From the NCBI GenBank assembly GCA_029974035.1, contig JARKQG010000127.1, positions 1-14,873 of the forward strand: a DNA stretch of 14,873 nt, written 5' to 3'. The notes under the pieces were generated by a model, which saw only the letters and a program-made list of their open reading frames with translations, had not been told where the DNA came from and searched no databases. Of this stretch, positions 1 through 6,067 are shown piece by piece. Position 1 is the stretch's first letter. The number at the start of each line of letters is the position of its first letter. Source of the DNA: Eubacteriales bacterium. GTDB taxonomy: Bacteria > Bacillota_A > Clostridia > Christensenellales > Aristaeellaceae. Made by a program: the position numbers and the translations under genes.

Positions 1-120
1 GCCAAACTTCGCCAGCACCATCGTGATCGCCGCCGTCAGCGTCGTCTTCCCATGGTCGACGTGCCCGATCGTCCCCACGTTTACGTGTACCTTATTCCGC
101 TCGAATTTTGCCTTCGCCAT
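1..120 (-). CDS. tuf: Elongation factor Tu, N-terminal 40 residues (cut by window edge)
   Basis: EF-Tu is the GTPase that delivers aminoacyl-tRNA to the ribosomal A site. Only the first 40 codons are present; the gene continues past the left edge. The start ATG is at 118-120 and the peptide opens [20 protein letters not shown], followed by VDHGKTTLT, which holds the G1/P-loop signature GHVDHGKT of translational GTPases. A Shine-Dalgarno sequence GGGAGG lies about nine bases upstream. The gene starts 41 bases after the encoded CCA end of a tRNA-Gly, with no terminator between, so it is probably transcribed from the tRNA promoter. In Bacillus tuf follows fusA in the str operon, so this tuf sits in a different place; whether a second copy exists elsewhere cannot be seen. 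Identity is essentially certain. Confidence 0.96.
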   Translation of the reverse strand, partial: MAKAKFERNKVHVNVGTIGHVDHGKTTLTAAITMVLAKFG

Positions 121-161
121 CCCTTGGTTCCTCCCTAATCATAGTCAATCCGGAATAAATT

Positions 162-235
162 TGGAGCGGGTGATGGGAATCGAACCCACGTGATCAGCTT
201 GGGAAGCTGGAGCTCTGCCATTGAGCTACACCCGC
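162..235 (-). tRNA. tRNA-Gly, anticodon CCC
   Basis: A complete 74-base cloverleaf with encoded CCA. The acceptor stem is GCGGGTG paired with CACCCGC, the D arm is GCTC/GAGC with loop AATGGCA, the anticodon loop is TTCCCAA (anticodon CCC, reading GGG), the variable loop has four bases, and the T arm is GTGGG/CCCAT with loop TTCGATT; the discriminator base is T. It resembles E. coli tRNA-Gly(CCC) in acceptor stem and anticodon loop. The anticodon stem CCAGC/GCTGA has one C-A mismatch at its top (27-43). The tRNA stands alone between sigH and tuf and appears to be the first member of a tRNA-tuf transcript. Confidence 0.95.
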
Positions 236-249
236 GCGCCCGCTCGCGG

Positions 250-277
250 CGGCGTGGAAAGCATAGCAAACACGCCG
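250..277 (-). other. Hairpin in the 5' leader of the tRNA-Gly transcript
   Basis: On the minus strand GGCGTG (271-276) pairs with CACGCC (251-256); one further G-C pair (277/250) extends it to seven pairs around a 14-base loop. It lies between the predicted transcription start near 284 and the tRNA 5' end at 235. It could shape RNase P processing or be incidental. There is no T-box sequence and too little room for one. Confidence 0.35.
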
Positions 278-290
278 TCATACGGTGGAT

Positions 291-319
291 ATTGTACTGA
301 ATGGCGCGGCTTTTGTCAA
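291..319 (-). promoter_or_regulatory. Near-consensus sigma-A promoter for tRNA-Gly and tuf
   Basis: The minus strand reads TTGACA (314-319), a 17-base spacer, then TACAAT (291-296): a perfect -35 and a five-of-six -10 at the ideal spacing. Transcription would start near 284, about 49 bases before the tRNA. The strength fits a stable RNA and EF-Tu. It lies in the only non-coding gap between sigH and the tRNA. Confidence 0.85.
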
Positions 320-344
320 GCAGGAACTTTGCGCTTCGACGGTT

Positions 345-366
345 AAAAATGGACGGCCCGGCCGCG
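345..366 (-). terminator. Possible weak terminator after sigH
   Basis: Immediately after the sigH stop the minus strand has GCGGC-CGG-GCCGT, a five-pair stem (one G-T pair) with a three-base loop, then CCA and five T residues (345-349). The stem is short, so termination may be partial. It sits just before the tRNA promoter, where a boundary would be expected. Confidence 0.35.
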
Positions 367-984
367 CTACTGCTGCAGCATCCGCTGCAGCTTGCGCTTG
401 ACCCGCTGCAGCGCGTTGTCGATGGACTTGACGTGCCGGTGCATTTCGGCCGAAATCTCCTGGTAGCTCTTGCCCTCGAGGTACCGGAGCAGCACCTGCT
501 TTTCCAGCCCCGACAGCATCTTGCCAATGCGCCCCTCGATGACGGACACATCCTCCCGGCTGATGAGCACCTCCTCCGGATTGGCTGCCCAGCCCTCGGT
601 GATCACATCCAGGAGCGTACGGTCGGACTCCTCGTCGTAGATGGGCTTGTTGAGGGACACGTAGCTGTTGAGGGGGATGTGCTTTTGGCGGGTGGCCGTC
701 TTGATGGCGGTGATGATCTGGCGGGTGATGCACAATTCCGCGAAGGCGCGAAAGGAGGTCAGCTTTTCCTCGCGGAAGTCGCGGATCGCCTTGTACAGCC
801 CGATCATGCCCTCCTGCACGATGTCCTCGTGGTCGGCGCCGATCAGGAAATAGCTGCGCGCCTTGGAGCGCACAAAATTTTTGTATTTGTTGAGCAGGTA
901 CTCCAACGCGGTGCCGTCCGCCTGCTGCGCAAGCCGCACCACCTGCTCGTCGGTCATATGCTCGAATCGTTCGTACAGAACCAA
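367..984 (-). CDS. sigH: RNA polymerase sporulation sigma factor SigH (sigma-30)
   Basis: SigH is the early stationary-phase sigma factor; in Bacillus it transcribes spo0A, spo0F and other genes that start sporulation. The 205-residue protein matches the family along its length: region 2 carries KARSYFLIGADHEDIVQEGM and IGLYKAIRDF, followed by the highly conserved ITRQIITAIKTATRQKHIPL and, in the linker, DEESDRTLLDVI. Region 4 near the C-terminus holds SYQEISAEMHRHVKSIDNAL. The start is a TTG (982-984) with AGAGGAG upstream; an internal ATG nine codons in (MTDEQVV) is the alternative. It begins four bases after the rae1 stop, so the two are co-transcribed, as in Bacillus (rlmB-rae1-sigH). A promoter inside rae1 is possible but I did not identify one. 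Its presence suggests, but does not prove, that the organism sporulates. Confidence 0.96.
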   Translation of the reverse strand: MVLYERFEHMTDEQVVRLAQQADGTALEYLLNKYKNFVRSKARSYFLIGADHEDIVQEGMIGLYKAIRDFREEKLTSFRAFAELCITRQIITAIKTATRQKHIPLNSYVSLNKPIYDEESDRTLLDVITEGWAANPEEVLISREDVSVIEGRIGKMLSGLEKQVLLRYLEGKSYQEISAEMHRHVKSIDNALQRVKRKLQRMLQQ

Positions 985-988
985 GAAG

Positions 989-1507
989 CTATTCTCCTCT
1001 ACGCATGCGTTCCAGCTTCTGACGGACGTCCTCCGGCAGATGTTCCAGCACGGTGGATTTACGGGGCACCTCGCGCCGGACGATGGCGGGCGGCGTGCGC
1101 ATGCGCTCGACTTCCTCGATCAGCTCGCGGGAGGGCAGCCGGGTCGCGCCGCGGGCCAGCACCACCGTCTGCTCCACGGCGTCGGAGGTGGCCACCCGCA
1201 CCTCCAGCCGTCCGGCCTCGATGGCGGCGGCGTAGGTGTCGCACAACCGCTCGATGTAGTGGTCGGCGGTTTCGCCGCGCCGGGTGAACACCACGCTGAG
1301 AACGCCGGCCTGCTCCCGGGTGCGCACGGGCCGGTCGGACTGCCATGCGTCAAACACCAGGATCACCTGCTGGCCGGTGTAGCCCGCGTAATCGGAGAGC
1401 ATGTGAATGAGCTCGTCCCGCGCGTCGGCCAGCGGCCCCCGTGGCACGCCCTTCCAGGCGCACAGCACGTTGTAGCCGTCCACCAGCAGCAGGCGCCTGC
1501 GCTTCAT
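989..1507 (-). CDS. rae1: NYN/PIN-like domain protein, Rae1 (YacP) family ribosome-associated endoribonuclease
   Basis: Rae1 of Bacillus enters the ribosomal A site and cuts certain mRNAs in a translation-dependent way. The 172-residue protein shows the NYN fold's acidic sites: LLLVDGYNVL (D10), VILVFDAWQSD (D53), GETADHYIE (D82) and VRVATSDAVEQ (D109). A basic tail follows (KSTVLEHLPEDVRQKLERM). The open frame extends much further upstream, but the ATG at 1505-1507 is the right start because it overlaps the rlmB stop as ATGA, the amino-acid pattern of the family starts there, and the upstream extension merely shadows rlmB. The tight coupling to rlmB and sigH is the conserved Bacillota order. 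Family assignment is firm; the enzymatic activity is inferred from the Bacillus protein. Confidence 0.92.
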   Translation of the reverse strand: MKRRRLLLVDGYNVLCAWKGVPRGPLADARDELIHMLSDYAGYTGQQVILVFDAWQSDRPVRTREQAGVLSVVFTRRGETADHYIERLCDTYAAAIEAGRLEVRVATSDAVEQTVVLARGATRLPSRELIEEVERMRTPPAIVRREVPRKSTVLEHLPEDVRQKLERMRRGE

Positions 1508-2667
1508 TGGCCGCTCCGGGTGCGCATGACCTCGTAGAGGGCGATGCCCGCCGCGACGGAGGCGTTGAGCGAGGCGATCTGCCCCTTCAGCGGAATGGAC
1601 ACCACCCGGTCGCAGTGCTCCAGCACCAGCCGGGAGATGCCCTCGCCCTCGGAGCCGATGACCAGCGCCACCGGGCCGGAGAGGTCGCTTGTGCGGATGT
1701 CGCCGCCGGACATGTCGCAGCCGATCACCCAAAGTCCTTTTTCCTTCAGCTCCTGCAGCGCCCGGGACAGATTGCCGACCCGCGCCACCGGCAGGTAGGA
1801 AAGCGCGCCCGCCGCCGCCTTGACCGCCGCCGGGTTCAGCCCCGCGGAGCGGCGCTCCGGCAGGATCACGCCGTGGGCGCCGCAGCACTCGGCGGTGCGG
1901 ATGATGGCGCCCAGATTGTGGGGGTCGGTCACGCCGTCCAGCGCGACGACAAAGGGCGGCTCGTCCTTCTCGGCAGCCAGGGCCAGGATGGCCTCCAGTG
2001 TGGAATAAGCCGCCGCCGAGGCGTAGGCCAGCATGCCCTGATGGTTCGGGTACACCGCGTCGAGCCGCGCCCGGTCGACGAACTGCACCACGACGCCCGC
2101 CTCGCGGGCCTTGGCCACCAGTTCCCGCGCGGAGCCGGACAGTTCGCCCTGGGCCACCAGCATTTTTTCGATGGAGCGCCCCGCCTTCAGCGCCTCCCGG
2201 ATGGGGTTGCGGCCCACCAGAAGGTTGTCCTCCTCCGGCAGAGCGGCCCCCTCGGGTTCCGAAGGGGCGGGCGGCGCGGGGCGCTCATACTTCGGCGCGG
2301 GGCCATGCTTCGGCGCGGGGCGGCCGTAGCGGGGCCCCTCCGGGCGGTCGCCTCGGGGCTCGACGGGCCTGCCGTAGCGGGGCGAGGGCCGGTCGGGCCG
2401 GGGCGCTTCGGGCCGGGCGCGGCGGCCGTCGTCAAACACGGCGGGCGGCACGGGGCGCTCCGGCGCCCTGGAAAAGCGCGGGCCGGGGCCCTTGTCATAG
2501 CGCCTGCCGTCCCCGGGCTTTGCCTCGCCCGGGCGATCGCTCCGGGGCTTGCCGTCCCGGGGCTTGCCGTCCCGGGACCTGTCCCCCTGGAAGCGGCCGC
2601 CCTTGCCGCCGCTTCCAAAGTATTTTTCAAAACCGCGGCCCTTGCCGCCGCCCTTTTTCCCATCCAT
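1504..2667 (-). CDS. rlmB: 23S rRNA (guanosine-2'-O-)-methyltransferase RlmB family, with long basic N-terminal extension
   Basis: A SpoU/TrmH-class methyltransferase, expected to 2'-O-methylate G2251 of 23S rRNA in the peptidyl-transferase region. The 387-residue protein has two parts. Residues 1-147 are low-complexity, rich in Gly, Arg, Pro, Lys and Asp, with short repeats (RDGKP, RYGRP), and look disordered. Residues 148-387 are a complete RlmB: substrate-binding domain from LLVGRNPIREALKAG, SpoU motif 1 DPHNLGAIIRTAECCGAHG, motif 2 ALVIGSEGEGISRLV, motif 3 SLNASVAAGIALYEVMR. The usual length is about 245 residues, so the extension is an addition, not a mis-set start: ATG at 2665-2667 has GGAGAGGGAAGG directly before it and lies 13 bases after the mrnC stop. 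It overlaps rae1 by 4 bp. The paralogous RNA methyltransferase TrmH is less likely given the context. Confidence 0.93.
   Translation of the reverse strand: MDGKKGGGKGRGFEKYFGSGGKGGRFQGDRSRDGKPRDGKPRSDRPGEAKPGDGRRYDKGPGPRFSRAPERPVPPAVFDDGRRARPEAPRPDRPSPRYGRPVEPRGDRPEGPRYGRPAPKHGPAPKYERPAPPAPSEPEGAALPEEDNLLVGRNPIREALKAGRSIEKMLVAQGELSGSARELVAKAREAGVVVQFVDRARLDAVYPNHQGMLAYASAAAYSTLEAILALAAEKDEPPFVVALDGVTDPHNLGAIIRTAECCGAHGVILPERRSAGLNPAAVKAAAGALSYLPVARVGNLSRALQELKEKGLWVIGCDMSGGDIRTSDLSGPVALVIGSEGEGISRLVLEHCDRVVSIPLKGQIASLNASVAAGIALYEVMRTRSGQ
2226..2667 (-). repeat. Low-complexity coding segment with short tandem repeats (RlmB N-terminal extension)
   Basis: This part of rlmB is built from short G/C-rich repeats. 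A 15-base unit CCGGGGCTTGCCGTC (plus strand) occurs twice in tandem at 2542-2556 and 2557-2571, with a decayed third copy after it. CTTCGGCGCGGGG occurs at 2290-2302 and again at 2308-2320. They encode the DGKPR and related repeats. Such runs are prone to length change by slippage. Confidence 0.8.
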
Positions 2668-2680
2668 ACCTTCCCTCTCC

Positions 2681-3040
2681 TTACGCGCCCAGCGCGGCTG
2701 CGATCAGCGCCTCCATGCGCTCCTTCTGCTCCGTCAGATAAAGATACCCGATCAGCGCCTCCAGCGCCGTCGCCCGGTGGTACTCGGCCGGGTCCGCGTT
2801 GTGGGGCGGCGTCTGGCGCGCGTTGCGCGCGCGGCGCACCACCGCGCGCTCCTCGTCGGTCAGAAGCGGTTCGACCCTGGCCAGCGCCTCCGACTGGGCG
2901 TGGGCGCACACGATGGCCACGGCCGAGCGGTGCAGCGCGCGGATGCGGTCCCCGCCGCGCACCAGATGGTCCCGCACGTAAAAGTCGTAGATCGCGTCGC
3001 CGAGATAGGCGAGTTCGAGGGAACCGGGCAGGCCTGTCAC
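2681..3040 (-). CDS. mrnC: Mini-ribonuclease III (Mini-III)
   Basis: Mini-III is the RNase III catalytic domain without a double-stranded-RNA binding domain; in Bacillus it matures 23S rRNA ends. The 119-residue protein has the family signature LAYLGDAIYDFYVRDHL (acidic D15 in the GDAIYD motif), ARNARQTPPHNADPAEYHRA and TALEALIGYLYL (acidic E94). It is slightly shorter than the Bacillus protein of about 143 residues, at both ends. The start is GTG at 3038-3040, which overlaps the stop of the rhamnulokinase as GTGA, so translation is probably coupled. I see no strong ribosome-binding site of its own. It is followed 13 bases later by rlmB, the standard mrnC-rlmB-rae1-sigH order. Confidence 0.93.
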   Translation of the reverse strand: MTGLPGSLELAYLGDAIYDFYVRDHLVRGGDRIRALHRSAVAIVCAHAQSEALARVEPLLTDEERAVVRRARNARQTPPHNADPAEYHRATALEALIGYLYLTEQKERMEALIAAALGA

Positions 3041-4518
3041 AATAGCTTCAGGAAGCGCCCGTAAGCGGCCTTCCAGTCCTCGCCGTCGCCCTCGGGCTGG
3101 TAGGTGCCGGTGGGGAACGACCGCGCCACCACGCGCCGCAGCTCCGCCACGGTGTCCACGGCCCCCAGCGCCATCGCCTGCACCAGCAGGTTCCCGATCA
3201 CCGTGCCCTCGCCCGGGCCCGCGTAGACGGGTTTGCGAAGGGCGTTGGCGGTGAACTGGTTGAGCATCACGTTTTTGCTGCCACCGCCGACGATGTTGAG
3301 CGCGTCCACCGGGTGGTGCAGCAGGTCCTTCTCCAGCCGCTCGACGCTCCAGCGGTACTTGAGGGCCAGGCTCTCCAAAATCACGCGGATGATCTGGCCG
3401 CGGCCCCTGGGCACGCTCTGTCCGGTGCGCTCACAGTAGGCCTGCACCCGGGCGGGCATGCCCCCCGGCTGCAAAAAGCAGGGGTCGTCCACGTCCAGAA
3501 TCGCCAGAAAGGGCTGGGCCCCGGCGGCCATCCGGTCCAGCGTGTCGAAGTCCACCGCGTCCTCACGGCGGTCCCACTCGCGCTTGCACTCCTGCAGGAT
3601 CCAAAGGCCCATGATGTTTTTCAGCAGGCGCGTGGTGCCGTCCACGCCGCCCTCGTTGGTGTAGTTGGCTTCCATGACCGCCGGATCACAAAGGGGCGTG
3701 CGGATCTCGGTGCCCAGAAGCGACCATGTGCCGCTGGAGATGTAGGCGAAGTTTTCGCCCTCCGCCGGCACCGCGGCCACGGCGGAGGCGGTGTCGTGTT
3801 CGCACACCGCGATCACCGGCACCTCGCCCACGCCGGTCTCCCGGGCGATGCCGGGCAGCAGCGTGCCCCGGACCGCGCCGGGCTGCTCAATGGCGGTGAA
3901 CAGCCCGCGGGGGATGCCGAAGGCGTCCATCAGGTCCCACGCCCACTGGCGGGCGTTGGGGTCGATCAGCTGCGACGTGGAGGCGATGGTGTACTCGGTG
4001 GCCATTTTGCCCGTCAGGAAGTAGGCCAGAAGGTCGGGCATCATCAGCAGTTTGTCGGCGATGCCGTACACCGGATCGCCCGCGCGCTTCATCGCGTAGA
4101 GTTGGAAGATGGTGTTGAACTGAATGAAGGCCAGGCCGGTGCGCTCAAAGATCTTCGCCTTGGGCATCACCTTGAAGGCCTCGTCCATAATGCCGTCGGT
4201 GCGCGTGTCACGGTAGTGGACCGGAACGCCCACCAGCGCGCCGTCCGCGCCCACGAGCCCAAAGTCCACGCCCCAGGTGTCGATGCCGATCGAGTCCAGC
4301 TTGATGCCTTCCTTTGCCGCCTTGGTCAGCGCCTGCTTCATCTCAAAGAAAAACCGCTGCACGTCCCAAACCATGCGGCCGTTCAGCGTCACCGGATCGT
4401 TGGAGAACCTGTGCAGCTCGGTCAGGCGGATGCGCTCGCCGTCAAACGAGCCCAGCATCGCGCGGCCGCTGGACGCGCCAAAGTCAAAGCCCAGCAGGTT
4501 CAATGTCTTCGTATTCAT
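3037..4518 (-). CDS. rhaB: Rhamnulokinase (FGGY-family carbohydrate kinase)
   Basis: Predicted to phosphorylate L-rhamnulose to rhamnulose-1-phosphate with ATP, the second step of L-rhamnose catabolism in the cytoplasm. The 493-residue length is normal for the family. Visible motifs are the phosphate-1 loop GFDFGASSGRAMLG (10-23), SIGIDTWGVDFGLV (76-89), HYRDTRTDG (101-109), CEHDTASAV with the likely catalytic base D242, SSGTWSLLGTE (261-271), NIVGGGSKNVMLNQFTANAL and GPGEGTVIGNLLVQAMALG. The start ATG at 4516-4518 is preceded by GGGGAG. It has its own promoter and heads the mrnC operon, overlapping mrnC by 4 bp. No other rhamnose gene (isomerase, aldolase, transporter, regulator) is in the window, so the substrate rests on sequence likeness; L-fuculose or another deoxyketose is an alternative. 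Confidence 0.9.
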   Translation of the reverse strand: MNTKTLNLLGFDFGASSGRAMLGSFDGERIRLTELHRFSNDPVTLNGRMVWDVQRFFFEMKQALTKAAKEGIKLDSIGIDTWGVDFGLVGADGALVGVPVHYRDTRTDGIMDEAFKVMPKAKIFERTGLAFIQFNTIFQLYAMKRAGDPVYGIADKLLMMPDLLAYFLTGKMATEYTIASTSQLIDPNARQWAWDLMDAFGIPRGLFTAIEQPGAVRGTLLPGIARETGVGEVPVIAVCEHDTASAVAAVPAEGENFAYISSGTWSLLGTEIRTPLCDPAVMEANYTNEGGVDGTTRLLKNIMGLWILQECKREWDRREDAVDFDTLDRMAAGAQPFLAILDVDDPCFLQPGGMPARVQAYCERTGQSVPRGRGQIIRVILESLALKYRWSVERLEKDLLHHPVDALNIVGGGSKNVMLNQFTANALRKPVYAGPGEGTVIGNLLVQAMALGAVDTVAELRRVVARSFPTGTYQPEGDGEDWKAAYGRFLKLL

Positions 4519-4547
4519 GGCACTCCCCGCTTTCTTCGTATGATGCC

Positions 4548-4576
4548 ATTATAACAGTTTGAGGGTGTCCGTTCAA
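4548..4576 (-). promoter_or_regulatory. Promoter of the rhaB-mrnC-rlmB-rae1-sigH operon
   Basis: Minus strand TTGAAC (4571-4576), a 17-base spacer, then TATAAT (4548-4553) with an extended -10 TG. The predicted start near 4541 leaves a short leader of about 22 bases to the rhaB ATG. Hexamers and spacing are identical to the secA promoter. There is no obvious operator or catabolite-response element next to it. Confidence 0.75.
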
Positions 4577-4662
4577 CGGCTTTTTCACCGCGCGGCCAAC
4601 GGTTTTTGCGCCCCCGGCGGCATACATGCATTATGCATCGCCGCGCCGCGGTTTTTCCGCAG

Positions 4663-4777
4663 TAATCCACAATATCCACAGGCTTTTCCACAGAAACCGC
4701 CCGGAAAACGCTGGTTTTTGGCGGATTTTTGGGAATCCCGGTGGATTATTCATGAGGAAATCAAAAAGTTATCCACA
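4663..4777 (+). promoter_or_regulatory. Cluster of four DnaA-box-like sites
   Basis: Against the consensus TTATCCACA the plus strand shows TAATCCACA at 4663-4671, ATATCCACA at 4672-4680 and TTTTCCACA at 4684-4692 (one mismatch each) and a perfect TTATCCACA at 4769-4777. The first two abut and the third is three bases on, all in one orientation. Two weaker sites flank or lie inside the cluster: GGTGGATTA, inverted, at 4740-4748, and GTGTCCACA at 4950-4958, with two mismatches each. No dnaA, dnaN, rpmH or other origin gene is near, and no clear A+T-rich unwinding element is visible, so a DnaA-titrating or regulatory cluster is likelier than a replication origin. Confidence 0.6.
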
Positions 4778-4842
4778 GAACGGCGCCGGTTTTTGGGGCG
4801 TTTCGTCCGGCGGCGGTCGGTTTCGCCCGAGTCTTTTGCGCG

Positions 4843-4871
4843 CCGGGCGGCTTTTCGGCCGCCGCGCCCGG
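4843..4871 (-). other. Second hairpin downstream of the tsaD terminator
   Basis: On the minus strand CCGGG, a CG bulge, CGGC, a nine-base loop, GCCG and CCCGG form a nine-pair stem. It follows the tsaD terminator directly and has no T tract after it. It may protect the 3' end of read-through RNA, or be incidental in such G/C-rich sequence. Confidence 0.35.
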
Positions 4872-4879
4872 TTTTGGCG

Positions 4880-4929
4880 AAAAACGGACCGCCGGAGGCG
4901 CCCCGGGCGCAAAAACTACGCGGTCCGTT
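4880..4929 (-). terminator. Rho-independent terminator of the secA-prfB-DUF1461-tsaD unit
   Basis: On the minus strand AACGGACCGC (4920-4929 read back as its partner GCGGTCCGTT at 4883-4892) forms a ten-pair stem that runs into a T tract ending at 4880. The 27-base loop itself contains the small hairpin GCGCC-CGG-GGCGC, giving a branched structure. It lies about 70 bases after the tsaD stop. Confidence 0.8.
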
Positions 4930-4996
4930 CAAAGCACGGTTTCCCCAAAGTGTCCACAATTCTCCGGTCGGGCCGGGGAAAACCGGCGCGGGGATT

Positions 4997-6067
4997 TTAG
5001 GTACCGAACCCGTCGAGGCGCGCGGCAGGGTCGGCATTGAGCGAGAGCGGCGCCAAATCGCCCGCCATCAACCGGTAAAAGGCCGCGCTGCCGATCATCT
5101 CCGCGTTGTCGGTGCAAAGCCGCGCCGGTGGCAAAAAGACCTCGAGACCCGCCTCGCCACCGGCGCGCGCCAGTTCCCGGCGAAGCAGCGCGTTGGCCGC
5201 CACGCCGCCCGCCGCCGCCAACCGCCCGGCGCCGGCATCCACCGCGGCCCGCACCGTCTTTTCCACCAGCATTGAAACCACCGCTCGCCGGAAGGAGGCG
5301 GCAAATCCGGCCTGATCGATCCCCCCGCCCTGCTGGCGGATGGTGTGCGCCTGGTTGATCACCGCGGTCTTGAGCCCGCTGAAGGAAAAATCGTACCGGC
5401 CCTGGGTGGTCACCTTCGGGAAGCGGTAGGCGGCGGGGTCGCCCGTTTCGGCCAGCCTGTCCAGCAGCGGCCCGCCGGGATAGGGAATGCCCAGCACCCG
5501 CGCCACCTTGTCGAAGGCCTCGCCCGCGGCATCGTCCATGGTGCGGCCCAGCAGGCGGTACGCGCCGTAGCCCGACACCTCCACGATGTGGCTGTGGCCG
5601 CCGGAGGCCACCAGGCACACAAAGGGCGGCTGAAGCGCCGGATGCGCCAGGTAGTTGGCGCTGACATGCCCCTCGATGTGGTTGACCGGGATCAGCGGCA
5701 GGCCACGGCCGTAGGCAAAGGCCTTCGCCCAACTGACGCCGGTCAAAAGCGCGCCCACGAGCCCCGGCCCGTATGTGACCGCCACCGCGTCGATTTCTTC
5801 CATTGATAACCCCGCCCGGGACAGCGCCTCCGCCGCCAGATGATCCAGCGCCTCCACGTGCATGCGGGACGCGATCTCCGGCACCACGCCTCCGTAGAGG
5901 GCGTGGGAATCAATCTGGGAGGCGATGACCCCCGAGCGCACCGTCCGTCCGTCTTCGACCACGGCCGCGGCGGTTTCGTCACAGGAGGACTCGATGGCGA
6001 GTATGGTCGCCCGGCCCGCCCGGCGGAGCGCCTCCGCCCGGAGCCGCGCGCATTCCTGATAGATCAT
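4997..6067 (-). CDS. tsaD: tRNA N6-adenosine threonylcarbamoyltransferase TsaD
   Basis: TsaD transfers the threonylcarbamoyl group to A37 of tRNAs that read ANN codons, working with TsaB and TsaE, which are not in this window. The 356-residue protein has the ASKHA fold marks ILAIESSCDETAAAVV (22-37), the metal-binding HxxxH in NHIEGH (H130, H134), VASGGHSHIV, KVARVLGIPYPGGPLLD, FSFSGLKTAV, GGVAANALLR and the metal-binding Asp of CTDNAEMIG near the C-terminus. The frame is open further upstream, but the ATG at 6065-6067 is chosen because it overlaps the stop of the preceding membrane-protein gene as ATGA, has GGAGGG before it, and leaves the normal family length (about 340). A strong terminator follows it. 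Confidence 0.96.
   Translation of the reverse strand: MIYQECARLRAEALRRAGRATILAIESSCDETAAAVVEDGRTVRSGVIASQIDSHALYGGVVPEIASRMHVEALDHLAAEALSRAGLSMEEIDAVAVTYGPGLVGALLTGVSWAKAFAYGRGLPLIPVNHIEGHVSANYLAHPALQPPFVCLVASGGHSHIVEVSGYGAYRLLGRTMDDAAGEAFDKVARVLGIPYPGGPLLDRLAETGDPAAYRFPKVTTQGRYDFSFSGLKTAVINQAHTIRQQGGGIDQAGFAASFRRAVVSMLVEKTVRAAVDAGAGRLAAAGGVAANALLRRELARAGGEAGLEVFLPPARLCTDNAEMIGSAAFYRLMAGDLAPLSLNADPAARLDGFGT

Larger units (their letters stand above)
4519..4996. other. 478-bp non-coding gap between tsaD and rhaB
   Basis: This is the only gap longer than 300 bases. In transcription order from tsaD it holds the tsaD terminator (4880-4929), a second imperfect hairpin (4843-4871), a perfect DnaA box (4769-4777), three adjacent near-perfect DnaA boxes (4663-4692), a direct repeat of ATGCAT separated by one base (4626-4638), and the rhaB promoter (4548-4576). 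Open frames that cross it on either strand have no recognisable protein pattern and would run through the terminator. Confidence 0.8.

Noticed and set aside
121..161. Separate tuf promoter (TATGAT near the tuf ribosome-binding site)
   Set aside because: No -35 hexamer is found 16-18 bases upstream, and transcription would begin at the ribosome-binding site itself.
236..300. T-box or other riboswitch in the tRNA-tuf leader
   Set aside because: The leader is only about 49 bases, has one small hairpin and lacks a T-box sequence.
1441..4554. Plus-strand open frames of 534 and 413 codons
   Set aside because: They lie opposite rlmB, mrnC and the rhamnulokinase and show only complement-derived low-complexity protein.
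4519..4996. Chromosomal replication origin
   Set aside because: DnaA boxes are present, but there is no A+T-rich unwinding region, no origin-linked gene, and gene orientation is the same on both sides.
4559..5275. Plus- and minus-strand frames in and beside the tsaD-rhaB gap
   Set aside because: They cross the terminator and the DnaA-box cluster, lack ribosome-binding sites and have no recognisable protein pattern.
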